The position numbers were made by a program, and so were the translations under genes. From positions 22,091,552-22,155,551 of the forward strand of contig NC_072472.1 of NCBI RefSeq assembly GCF_027596085.1: a DNA stretch of 64,000 bases. The letters run 5' to 3'. This document shows positions 51,216 to 64,000 of the stretch, one piece after another (positions within the stretch are counted from its first letter, which is position 1; every line of letters begins with the position of its first letter). The notes beneath the pieces were generated by a model. That model saw nothing but the letters and a program-made list of their open reading frames with translations, ran no database searches and was not told the origin of the DNA. The stretch is from Anoplopoma fimbria. Its lineage: Eukaryota > Chordata > Actinopteri > Perciformes > Anoplopomatidae.

Positions 51216-52384
51216 GTTGGACTTTATATTATGGGCCAATTGACATGACCGTTTTGAATCCCCCAGTCTTTACTTTGTTAATAGTTCTGGTTCAAGTCTT
51301 GGGTAATTTCTTCCTCTTGCATGGTCTATTACTGTGATATGGGTGCAGTTTGTTGTGATAACAGAGTCACAGAGTGTGGGGGTTTCAGGACTTGAACTTC
51401 CTAATGGGCACCTGAGACTTACTCTACCCAGCCAGTTTGCTGCTATACGTCTGTTGGGAATTGGATCCTGATCCCCCCAGAACAGTGATCTCTAAACCAG
51501 TAAATGATTGCGTCTTAACCAGCAGAACACACTAATCCACCATGTGGAACTGTTACTGTTTTAGTTATTTACATACTAGTTGTCCTCGTTCACAGAAATG
51601 AGGACAACTTTAAATAATATTCCCTACAAAGATGTGCTTTGGCAACAGACAACGCAAGGCCCAGATTATTGGACATAATGGATATCCAAAGAAAAGACCA
51701 AAACCAACAGTGTGTCTCTCAATACTAGTCTATCTTTGTCTGTGGGTCTCAGCTCCAAGCTCAGTGGCAGCACATCGCTGGCACCATGCCCAAAAAATGA
51801 TTTGTTTCTTGTTATAACCGGATATTATTCCTACTGAAGACCCAAGTCTTTTAAAAACAGCTCGCAAGTATATACATTTCATTTCTTAAAACAGCTGGTC
51901 ACTGTAGTTTTTTTAACAAATAATACTCAAACAGGAGGTATTAGTGCATTTGTTGGGGACTATGTCCAGTGGCAGATTAATCCACATTTGGTGCTCTAGT
52001 GAGTGTTAATGGCAGCAGGGCGGTGTATGTCACAGCTATTTCCATTTCTGTGGAAGAACATTGAGAGAGATGAAAACAAATTCCTTGGCTGTGCACACAT
52101 ACCTGGTCATCCTATTGGATGAATAACACCATATTTGAGTTATGTTTACTAATTATACATAATTCCCCCTCAAATTTAAATGTAATTTTGTTTAAGTCCA
52201 AGTTTAAGCAACATCTTAATCCCCAAATCTGTTCCATCGGCTACCGCTGATGCTGTGAAACTAAACTAAGGTCAGCAACCCAACATTTATCTGGGATGAA
52301 ATCATTTGAACGTTTATTATAAATAAAAAAAACCTCTCTGGCAAGTAAACTATCATGAATGCCAGCACAAGCAAAGCAGCCAGC
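51216..52384. other. SKA2-TIPRL intergenic stretch without recognisable features
   Basis: Moderately AT-rich single-copy-looking sequence. Short open frames (such as 51632-51817) show no domain, start context or splice support. Nothing identifiable. Confidence 0.6.
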
Positions 52385-52967
52385 TACATTGGCACAAACA
52401 GAATTTATTTGGCCATGTTGAAGTCATATTCACACAGATTCTGGAGGTGTCCGACTTGCAAATGGAAAGCAAGCTTTTTTACCTTCCGTAAATCACCGTA
52501 GAAAATACAGTCAACATATTTACAGACATGTTTTGATGACTTGGACTAAACAGTGCTGTTTAGTGTAGCTTTTTTTTTTTTTTTTTACAAACACATTATC
52601 AATACACCAATATTACGAGCATGGATACAACTACCTTATCGAGCCTTTCACGTGGAATAAATGCCGTATAAAACAAAATCAGTTCAAATATGAACAGAGC
52701 CAGAAGCTAGACCAAAGTATTTAACTGGGGTTAACGTTTCTCTGATATTACAGTGCGTCAAGCTGCACTGTGAACATACTGAAACTGCCGTGAGAGTTTT
52801 AAGAACACATCATCTTAGTGGTCACGTATAAAAACTAATCCTGTACAGATATTTGAAGGGGAAATCAACGGCTGTTATGTTACTGTGGTTTAATGTGGTT
52901 TTGGACTAAGATTCCCATTTTTTTTCTCATCATGCAACACATGGATGTGGACCCATCAGTGTAGCGG
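52385..52967 (-). other. TIPRL: TIPRL 3' untranslated region
   Basis: Extends from the stop (52968) to a polyadenylation signal AATAAA on the minus strand at 52409-52404. A second AATAAA further on (52318-52313) is possible. Contains a T-run at about 52571-52586 on the plus strand. Confidence 0.5.
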
Positions 52968-56145
<3,178 letters not shown>

Positions 56146-56439
56146 CGTGGACAGAGAGGCCAACATCAACTAGGAAAAGAGATCGGCAGCAGACGTTACA
56201 AAGAGGTTGTCTGTCATCACTGTTGGCTGCTTCTCAACTTCTGAAAGGACACAAAGCACAAGTTCTGGACCCGCCTAAGGGTCTGGGGGTGGCCTAAAAG
56301 GGTCTAATAGTCTAATAGTATACAAATATACTATTGTTTACAAGGAAACGGGAGGTAGAGAGAAACTGTAATAAAAAAAGAAGCAGGGAAAAAATGACAG
56401 GTAGTAAAAATAAAAATGAAGGTGATCAGTCCCCGGAGT

Positions 56440-57291
56440 TCTTGTGCTTTCTCGCCTCGCAGGTTCCCAGGAATCGGGGTTATATTTGGACTGTCATCGT
56501 GCCACCTACTGAGGCCCTGCTGACACCCACTACTACTACCACTATCATTATTAGTCACATTACTATTATTATTGCCTGTACTATTACGCTTATTGACTTG
56601 CTTGTACCCTGGAGTCTTTGTGCTTTCTCGCTTCGCAGGCTTCTATAAATCGTGGCTGTACCTGGACCGTGGACGTGCATCCTGCTACGGCCCTGCTGAC
56701 ACCGACTGCTACCACCATTATTATTACTAGTCACATTACTATTACTATTACCTGTACCATTAAGCATTTTAGCTTTACTTCCACCCTGAAGCCCTTTTGC
56801 TTTCTCGTTCTGCAGGTTTCCATGAATCGTTGTGGTACCTGGACCGTAGTCGTGCCTCCTGCTGTGAGCCGACTGACACCCACTGCTACTTCCATTATTA
56901 TTATTAGTCACATTCCTATCCCTATTTTCATGGCTATAATTCTACTGTAATAATTGCTGCTGTTATTATAAGTAGTCTTATTATATGAATCATTTATGTC
57001 ATATACATTGAATGTGTTGTATCTCTGTTATGCTGCTCATTCTGTACACATGACATCTATTGCATTCTGTCCATCCTGGGAGAAGGATCCCTCCTCTGTC
57101 GTTCTCCCAGAGGTTTCTTCCTTTTTTCTCCCTGTTAAAGGGGTTTTTTAGGGGAGTTTTTCCTGTGCCGATGTGAGGGAAGGACAGAGGATGTAACATG
57201 TGTACAGATTGTAAAGCCCTCTGAGGCAAATTTGTAATTTGTGATTCTGGGCTATACAAAATAAACTGAATTGAATTGAATTGAATTGAAT
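56440..57291 (+). mobile_element. 5'-truncated L2-like LINE 3' UTR, copy 1
   Basis: Matches the reverse complement of 62687-63510 almost base for base. Contains two or three diverged internal units of about 150 bases (words TTCGCAGG, GGACCGTGG, CCCTGCTGACACC, ATTATTATTAGTCACATTA), then AATTTGTAATTTGTGATTC and a terminal (TTGAA)n at 57268-57291. Inserted antisense in TIPRL intron 1. Open frames across it are artefacts. Confidence 0.7.
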
Positions 57292-57356
57292 CAGCCACCT
57301 GAGCCCCGATGCTTAACTGGTAACTGTCATGGATGCACTCAGCTGCTGTTCGCACA

Positions 57357-57498
<142 letters not shown>

Positions 57499-58154
57499 AA
57501 CAACACACCTCCACCTGTGCCAGCCCAACTCCTTTTGTAACTCAACTCAAATTTAAACTACACTGATACCGAATGAGTCTGGTGGTGTTCTTGGTGTTAT
57601 TGTTGGTGTTGGTGAATGTAGGTTGTGATTTGACTTCCTCTCCATTGATTCTGTGTCTTCACTAAAGCCGAATTCACACAAATCTCGTTTTTTTTGTAAT
57701 AAAAAAAAGAAAAAGTATTGTTTGCACAATTAATGGCCATTTTAATTATCTACAAATCTATAAACTCGTCGCTTTTAATTTAGTTAGCGTTAATATACTC
57801 GGTTCATAAATTGGATTCATTGAATGCTCTCTTCAGTTACGGCGGAAAACACACAGCGTGAATCATTTATTCATTAATAACGTGAACATTAGCTGGTTAG
57901 CTTCATAAACCCAGCAAATATGAATGTTAACCCTAATCAAAATTTGAAAGAAATGCTTCGGATGCCAGTGTTTCTTCCCATCGTACAATTTTTCAAATAT
58001 CAGAATATTAAATTATTAGACCCCTGCTTCGTTGTATGGGTAACGTTACAGAAGCTGGTTAAACATTAAAACCAACCCGTCCCTTACCAGAAACACTGTA
58101 AATCTCCACGACTGTGCGTTACAAGGCACATTAACAGAGAGAGAATCTATTTAC

Positions 58155-58245
58155 CTTGGTGTTGTAGTCAACTGTAAGCTGTCATGGAGGCTACTTGAGT
58201 GCGCCACTATAAACTGTCCGGTTAATTCTGCTACGCTCACGCTTT
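58155..58245 (-). other. TIPRL: Putative TIPRL 5' non-coding first exon and promoter edge
   Basis: On the minus strand a good donor (CCAAG/GTAAATAG) ends at 58155, and the next acceptor in the right direction is the ctag before 56169, the exon holding the TIPRL start. The short stretch from about 58245 to 58155 has one ATG whose frame closes after five codons. It therefore fits a 5' untranslated exon. The transcription start is not determined; the upper limit is a guess. The resulting first intron (56170-58154) carries an L2-like LINE tail and a long CA array. Confidence 0.5.
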
Positions 58246-58281
58246 GGTTCCGTTCATTTTTAGAGTTGTCCGTTCTCTGGT

Positions 58282-58408
58282 GTTTTTTTTATTTTTATTG
58301 AACAAATGCGCATATAAAATGTCATAAAATGTCAATAAGAAACAGCACAAAAAACACATTAAAACTAACACACCATGGGAGCAACCGCAGAGAATAAGAA
58401 AGATAAAA
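58282..58408 (+). repeat. Direct duplication, copy 1
   Basis: A block with TTGAACAAATGCGCATATAA and CACCATGGGAGCAACCGC repeats at 58508-58632 almost identically. Each copy is followed by (TA)n. Located just upstream of TIPRL. Confidence 0.9.
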
Positions 58409-58437
58409 ATATATATATATATATATATATTTTTTTT

Positions 58438-58494
<57 letters not shown>

Positions 58495-58711
58495 ATCTCT
58501 TTCTTATGTTTTTTTTTTTTATTGAACAAATGCGCATATAAAATTTCATAAAATGTCAATAAGAAACAGCACAAAAAACACATTAAAACTAACACACCAT
58601 GGGAGCAACCGCAGAGAATAAGAAAGATAAAAAAAATAAAAAAATATATATATATATATATATTTATTTTTTATTTTTTATCTTTCTTATATATATTATA
58701 TCTTTATATAT

Positions 58712-58763
<52 letters not shown>

Positions 58764-58786
58764 CGTCTATATATATATATATCCTG
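58409..58786. repeat. (TA)n-rich low-complexity region
   Basis: Two long (TA)n tracts flank duplication copy 2 (about 58409-58497 and 58644-58786), with A/T homopolymers. Such DNA can extrude cruciforms and is hard to assemble, so the exact length is uncertain. Confidence 0.9.
58508..58632 (+). repeat. Direct duplication, copy 2
   Basis: Near-identical to 58282-58408 (one visible substitution, ATGTCATAAA to TTTCATAAA). The 226-base spacing includes the (TA)n run between them. Confidence 0.9.
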
Positions 58787-59390
58787 GTGTTATCGTCTGC
58801 CCACAGCAAAGACTCAATCCGCCCCCTGCTGTTGCTGCATTCGCTTTCTGGGTGGATCAATAGCGTGCTTGTTGTGATTTTTATTGCCCATTGTATCAAT
58901 TATTCTATTATTATATCATGTATTATATCAATTTGCGTGGGAATTATATTACAGCAGGATATCTTGGGCATGTCTGCGCAACAGTGTTGATCTCAGAGGT
59001 CATGTTTCGTGGAATAACATGACATTCACCCACCCTTGTATCGTGTAGATCTGTACCGTTTGGACATCAACCCAAATATTGAGTGGAATAAATAACGTGT
59101 ACATTATCATTTGCGCACTTGTAAAGGCTGTACCCAGGGATTACTGAGCACACCATGAATACATACATGTTCATTCCTTTTGTACACATTTTATTTGGCT
59201 TCTGTAACGTAAATAGTTTTTGATATGTCTAGTCTAGGATGTTAATCCTTTTACATCCGATCACCAAGGCTTGGAAGAACAACTTTCAAAAGTCTTGTTC
59301 ACTAGTGTTTGTTCATGTGTTATATCATATGTTATTTCAATAAATATTTGAGATTCAGTTTCTAATTTTGTTTTTCTTTTATGTTTGAAC
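58640..59390. other. Non-genic flank right of TIPRL
   Basis: After the (TA)n tract the sequence 58790-59390 has no coding region or recognised repeat. A ATTTCAATAAATATTTGAG word near 59335-59355 could serve as a polyadenylation signal but no upstream gene is visible. Confidence 0.5.
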
Positions 59391-60384
59391 CACACGGGGG
59401 GACCTAGTGAATGACCTGCAGAGAGCTGGGACCAAAGTAACAAAGGCTACCATCAGTAACACACTACGCCGCCAGGGACTCAAATCCTGCAGTGCCAGAC
59501 GTGTCCCCCTGCTTAAGCCAGTACATGTCCAGGCCCGTCTGAAGTTTGCTAGAGAGCATTTGGATGATCCAGAAGAGGATTGGGAGAATGTCATATGGTC
59601 AGATGAAACCAAAATAGAACTTCTTGGTAAAAACTCAACTCGTCGTGTTTGGAGGAGAAAGAATGCCGAGTTGCATCCAAAGAACACCATACCTACTGTG
59701 AAGCATGGGGGTGGAAACATCATGCTTTGGGGCTGTTTTTCTGCAAGGGGACCAGGACGACTGATCCGTGTAAAGGAAAGAATGAATGGGGCCATGTATC
59801 GTGAGATTTTGAGTGAAAACCTCCTTCCATCAGCAAGGGCATTGAAGATGAAACGTGGCTGGGTCTTTCAGCATGACAATGATCCCAAACACACCGCCCG
59901 GGCAACGAAGGAGTGGCTTCGTAAGAAGCATTTCAAGGTCCTGGAGTGGCCTAGCCAGTCTCCAGATCTCAACCCCATAGAAAATCTGTGGAGGGAGTTG
60001 AAAGTCCGTGTTGCCCAGCGACAGCCCCAAAACATCACTGCTCTAGAGGAGATCTGCATGGAGGAATGGGCCAAAATACCAGCAACAGTGTGTGAAAAGC
60101 TTGTGAAGACTTACAGAAAACGTTTGACCTCTGTCATTGCCAACAAAGGGTATATAACAAAGTATTGAGATGAACTTTTGTTATTGACCAAATACTTATT
60201 TTCCACCATAATTTGCAAATATATTCTTTAAAAATCAGACAATGTGATTTTCAGGAATTTTTCTTCTCATTTTGTCTCTCGTAGTTTAGGTATACCTATG
60301 ATGAAAATTACAGGCCTCTCTCATCTTTTTAAGTGGGAGAACTTGCACAATTGGTGGCTGACTAAATACTTTTTTGCCCCACTG
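59391..60384 (+). mobile_element. 5'-truncated Tc1-like transposon
   Basis: Encodes the right part of a Tc1 transposase and then a complete right inverted repeat ending GTATTTAGT-complement ...CTTTTTTGCCCCACTG at 60384, followed by the TA target dinucleotide. The left inverted repeat and the N-terminal third are missing, so the copy is immobile. It starts abruptly after CCACACGGGG. Confidence 0.9.
59407..60168 (+). CDS. Tc1-like transposase, N-terminally truncated, catalytic domain intact
   Basis: 253 uninterrupted codons ending in NKGYITKY. Visible pieces: the second helix-turn-helix part ([13 protein letters not shown]), then the DD34E catalytic domain with WSDETKIEL (first D), [10 protein letters not shown] (second D) and [11 protein letters not shown] (E). 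Full Tc1 transposases are about 340 residues; roughly the first 80-90, holding the first DNA-binding helices, are absent. The intact frame suggests a fairly recent insertion. The ATG at 59407 is an internal methionine, not a true start. Confidence 0.9.
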   Translation: MNDLQRAGTKVTKATISNTLRRQGLKSCSARRVPLLKPVHVQARLKFAREHLDDPEEDWENVIWSDETKIELLGKNSTRRVWRRKNAELHPKNTIPTVKHGGGNIMLWGCFSARGPGRLIRVKERMNGAMYREILSENLLPSARALKMKRGWVFQHDNDPKHTARATKEWLRKKHFKVLEWPSQSPDLNPIENLWRELKVRVAQRQPQNITALEEICMEEWAKIPATVCEKLVKTYRKRLTSVIANKGYITKY

Positions 60385-61747
60385 TATATTCAAGAGAAAT
60401 TTAAAATATAGGTATGAAAACAGCATTGGAACCCAATTCATATAGTTGAAAATAAAATACAAAATGGGCTATCCGTGGCAGTTTAAGGCAACAGTCTAAC
60501 TGGTAGCTTATGAGGAAGTAAAATGGACTAAGGCCAGCAAATGTTTAAAAATCTCTGTAGTGTGTGTGGCCAACTGGTTTTAAGAAAATGCTCACTCTCC
60601 CCTGTAGGTGGCGTGAGTAAGCTGCATTCCCTTTCTTATGTAAACGATTATAATAGATTATTCTATGGAATCTTCCCCTGCAGGTAAAATAAGAAAAATA
60701 GTCAAAGCAGTAATACACCGTTCGTCCCCCACTTCATAATCAATCAACTTAGTTTATGGGACGGTGGCACCTTGCATGGCAGCCTCTGCCATCAGTGTTT
60801 GAATGCATGTGTGAATGGGTGAATGACATGTAGTGTAAAGCTCTTTGAGTGGTTGTTAGACTAGAGAGGCACTATATAAATGCCATATCCCGTCCAATTA
60901 CCAACCCCTACCATTTCTGTCTCCTCAAAATATTAACCCCCTTAGGCCCTCAAAAAACCTGCTTAACACATACAGCCTCACGCCAAATGTACACTGCAAA
61001 CGTATTCCTTATTGTGCTAACCCAAGTTTGTATCCAAATGTATCCAAACTTTGAACTTGGTAATATTAGTAATTGGTTAGTTTTATCCAGTCTTTGTTTC
61101 TTAGGTTTCAATTCAGTGCCACTGAGTTTTCCAAAACTGCTTCTTTTGTGACCGTGACTTAACCATTCGTGTATTCGGCCCACTTTAAAGCAGTAGTCAT
61201 TCATTTCAATTGTTTGCAATTCAACAATGCATCTTTCGTGGTGCCATCTTCCTGGACAATGAGGCACAACTCTGCAGTTGTACGGAGCTGTTCAGCATCT
61301 TTTAGCTTCCTGTTGTGGTTTTAATATCCGTCCATTCGTTTAAATGTTTTCAATTAAAAACTGAGAAATGTAACTTGAAGGTGACCCTGTTACTGGATTT
61401 CTGAGCACTTTCCACAGCAGAGCAAATATTGGGTCCCTGCAAAATGCTTGCACTCAGTATCACAATATTAATACATATTTTTTAGGTATTAACTAAAACA
61501 TTACCCGTCATAAATAAAAAATAAGGCTTTTTAAGACCTTTTATGACCTTAAGACTTTTTTACGATCCCTTGGAACTTGTTTTAATCTTACACACCTACA
61601 TAATATTTCCACTTAAGTAATTCACTTTGCACAGAGTTAGTTTGATAGGTGATTGAGGGTTCATAGGCCAGCTGTTGGTCTTCTTCTTTAACCACGCACA
61701 AGATCTGCTTTCAGTTTCTTTTAGATCTTTGGACACCAGCTGTGAGA
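60385..61747. other. Non-genic stretch between Tc1 and hAT elements
   Basis: Apart from the SINE fragment at 60750-60890, nothing is recognisable. Short open frames such as 60849-61151 lack any domain or splice context. Confidence 0.55.
60750..60890 (+). mobile_element. SINE fragment with a different tail
   Basis: Shares GGTGGCACCTTGCATGG and GTGTGAATGGGTGAATGA with the SINE at 53647-53946. It ends instead in GTAAAGCTCTTTGAGTGG and GGCACTATATAAATGCC, another LINE-derived tail. The tRNA head is missing. Confidence 0.75.
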
Positions 61748-61927
61748 TTGTAGATCAGTGGTTCTTAACCTTATTGGAGGTACTGAACCCTGCGAGCTTC
61801 ATCAGTGCATTCACCGAACCCTTCGTAATTGGAAAAATAAAATATGATTTCTTCAAAACATAGGTATATATTTTATTAGTGCACAAAATGAACCATGCAT
61901 CAGTTGCACACAAAGAACAAAACCAAC

Positions 61928-62058
61928 AAAACATGAATTTCACACAAAAACATAACTCAATGAATGATTTGCGATCAGGTACGCAACTTCGTACGATGCT
62001 GTGAGGATCGGTTTGTCGACAAACAAAACATGAATTTCACACAAAAACATAACTCATG
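61928..62058 (+). repeat. Short direct repeat inside the hAT element
   Basis: ACAAAACATGAATTTCACAC and the following AAAAACATAACTCA occur at about 61928-61961 and again at 62025-62058. The internal duplication may mark the deletion that removed the transposase. Confidence 0.85.
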
Positions 62059-62073
62059 AATATTTACTGCAAA

Positions 62074-62378
62074 TCAATGTGACTTTTGCTGTTGCCTTTC
62101 AGATACAAGTTCAGAAATGCGCGGCTTCACCTTGGCAAGTGCCACTCTCATATCATTTTCGCAGCAAAGTCTGTTCCTTTTCTTAGTTTTCATGTCCACC
62201 ATCCTCGAAAAGGATTGCTCACAAAGATACGTTGTAACAAACGGTGTGAGTATCTCAAGGGCTTTCTTGGCAATACGAGAGTATGGTACGATTTGGTGAC
62301 ACCAAAACGTTGAGAGCGTTGGCTCTGCTGAAGTTCAATGATTTCGTCGAGGCATTCATCGTTGACATCTGCTGTCAT
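62074..62378 (-). pseudogene. Remnant of hAT transposase C-terminus
   Basis: Minus-strand translation near 62230-62074 reads CEQSFSRMVDMKTKKRN, CCENDMRVALAKVKPRISEL and ends in a stop. This is the conserved C-terminal region of Zaphod-like hAT transposases. A further piece upstream, DECLDEIIELQQSQRSQRFG (62350-62290 or so), is in another frame, showing an indel between them. Confidence 0.75.
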
Positions 62379-62686
62379 CTGCTGAACGCAGCATAAGTTT
62401 TAGCTTTTCTCCGTGCTTTTTGGGAACCCCTGGGGTTCGATCGAACCCAGGTTAAGAACCACTGTTGTAGATGGAGGGAAGGCATTCTTGCTGTTCAGCT
62501 CACAGAACTGAAAGGTATGGCTGGCCATTGACAGCTCCTATTATTTCTGTGAAGACCTTGTAGAATCTTTTATTGTGGCTCCTTTACTACTTTGAATTAA
62601 AGAGATTGTATTCCACTTAAATTGTATGGACACTATTGAATCTGTAAACCCCACAGCAAACATATGTTAAAATGTTATGTTCAAAG

Positions 62687-64000
62687 AATGTTCAATTCAA
62701 TTCAGTTTATTTTGTATAGCCCAGAATCACAAATTACAAATTTGCCTCAGAGGCCTTTACAATCTGTGCACATGCGACATCCTCTGTCCTTCCCTCACAT
62801 CGGCACAGGAAAAACTCCCTTTAACAGGGAGAAAAAAGGAAGAAACCTCTGGGAGAACGACAGAGGAGGGATCCTTCTCCCAGGATGGACAGAATGCAAT
62901 AGATGTCATGTGTACAGAATGAGCAGCATAACAGAGATACAACACATTCAATGTATATGACATAAATGATTCATATAATAAGACTACTTATAATAACAGC
63001 AGCAATTATTACAGTAGAATTATAGCCATGAAAATAGGGATAGTAATGTGACTAATAATAATAATCGAAGTAGCAGTGGGTGTCAGTCGGCTCACAGCAG
63101 GAGGCACGACTACGGTCCAGGTACCACAACGATTCATGGAAACCTGCAGAACGAGAAAGCAAAAGGGCTTCAGGGTGGAAGTAAAGCTAAAATGCTTAAT
63201 GGTACAGGTAATAGTAATAGTAATGTGACTAGTAATAATAATGGTGGTAGCAGTCGGTGTCAGCAGGGCCGTAGCAGGATGCACGTCCACGGTCCAGGTA
63301 CAGCCACGATTTATAGAAGCCTGCGAAGCGAGAAAGCACAAAGACTCCAGGGTACAAGCAAGTCAATAAGCGTAATAGTACAGGCAATAATAATAGTAAT
63401 GTGACTAATAATGATAGTGGTAGTAGTAGTGGGTGTCAGCAGGGCCTCAGCAGGTGGCACGATGACAGTCCAAATATACCCCGATTCCTGGGAACCTGCG
63501 AGCGAGAAAGCACAAGAACTCCGGGGAAGAAGCAAAATCAGTAATGTGCATAAATAGGAGATTAATACATAAAGAGGGAGGGAGAGAAGAGGAGAGAGGA
63601 GCTCAGCGTATCCTAGGTAGTCCCCCGGCTGTCTAGGCATATAGCAGCATATCTAGGGGCTGGACCAAGGCGAACCTGAACCAGCCCTAACTATAAGCGC
63701 TATCAAAAAGGAAGGTCTTAAGCCTGCTCTTGAAAGTGGTGAGTGTGTCTGCCCCCGGACTGAAACTGGAACCTGGTTCCACAGAAGAGGAGCCTGATAA
63801 CTGAAGGCTCTGGCTCCCATCCTACTTTTATATACTCTAGGAACCACAAGTAACCCTGCATTGATTGAGCGCAGCTCTCTAGTTGGGTAATATGGAACTA
63901 TAAGTTCCTTAAGATAAGACGGTGCCTGACCAGTTAGAGCTTTGTAGATAAGTAAAAGAATTTTAAATTCTATTCTTGATTTAACAGGGAGCCAGTGCAG
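62687..64000 (-). mobile_element. L2-like LINE: end of reverse-transcriptase frame and 3' UTR
   Basis: Minus-strand translation of 64000-63665 begins LHWLPVKSRIEFKILLLIYK, continues APSYLKELI, SRMGARAFSYQAPLLWNQVP and then frameshifts. This is the C-terminal signature of L2/Rex1-clade LINE ORF2. The 3' UTR follows to 62687, with the same internal units as 56440-57291, and ends in an (AATTG)n-type microsatellite, as in L2 elements. The element continues off the right edge. Confidence 0.75.

Larger units (their letters stand above)
61756..62464 (-). mobile_element. Internally deleted hAT transposon (Zaphod/Tip100-like)
   Basis: Perfect 16-bp terminal inverted repeats, CAGTGGTTCTTAACCT and AGGTTAAGAACCACTG, flanked by a perfect 8-bp target duplication TTGTAGAT (61748-61755 and 62465-62472). 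A 16-bp palindrome GGGTTCGATCGAACCC lies next to the right terminus (62433-62448). Only the transposase C-terminus remains, on the minus strand. Length 709 bases, against several kilobases for autonomous members. Confidence 0.92.

Noticed and set aside
56334..56950. Asn/Ser/Gly-rich and Ile/Thr-rich open frames, repeated at 63009-63640
   Set aside because: They lie in the L2-like LINE 3' UTR on both strands and have no start or domain; composition artefacts.
58365..58877. Ile-Tyr repeat proteins
   Set aside because: Translations of (TA)n tracts.

Overview
This window is vertebrate nuclear DNA, almost certainly a percomorph-type teleost fish. The genes are split by GT-AG introns, the protein fragments match vertebrate families, and the spaces between exons hold typical teleost repeats: tRNA-derived SINEs, L2-like LINE tails, Tc1 and hAT DNA elements, and very long GT/CA microsatellites. 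There are no bacterial-style operons, CRISPR arrays or rRNA/tRNA genes.

Layout. (1) 1-29,629, minus strand: the 5' two-thirds of HLCS (holocarboxylase synthetase). Six coding exons are resolved (29,629 down to 16,260). The exons for the catalytic biotin-ligase core are not visible and should lie beyond the left edge, so 1-16,259 is one large intron rich in repeats, with some possible conserved regulatory blocks. (2) 30,990-44,061, plus strand: a complete TEX14 gene, 21 coding exons, 1,182 codons, with ankyrin repeats, a degenerate kinase and a long acidic tail. (3) 50,587-45,104, minus strand: complete SKA2, 7 coding exons, 224 codons, with a C-terminal extension of about 98 residues that human SKA2 lacks. 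(4) 56,145-52,968, minus strand: complete TIPRL, 7 coding exons, 268 codons, plus a 5' non-coding exon ending at 58,155. Two of its introns use GC-AG splice sites. (5) 58,240-64,000: repeat territory with a duplicated AT-rich block, a 5'-truncated Tc1 transposon, a SINE fragment, an hAT element with perfect 16-bp TIRs and an 8-bp TSD, and the 3' end of an L2-like LINE.

HLCS and TEX14 are head to head about 1.4 kb apart; TEX14 and SKA2 are tail to tail about 1 kb apart; SKA2 and TIPRL run in the same direction. TEX14 and SKA2 both concern cell division (intercellular bridges and kinetochore attachment). HLCS (biotin metabolism) and TIPRL (PP2A-type phosphatase regulation) are unrelated to them, and nothing suggests a shared pathway.

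The window is an ordinary gene-bearing vertebrate locus. The most interesting observations are the splice-site peculiarities (GC-AG introns in TIPRL; TEX14 acceptors sitting directly behind long GT arrays), the SKA2 extension with a possible alternative end, a degenerate CEP55-type motif in TEX14, and the well-preserved hAT insertion. I found no convincing new biological system. Exon boundaries were derived by hand from reading-frame continuity and splice consensus.
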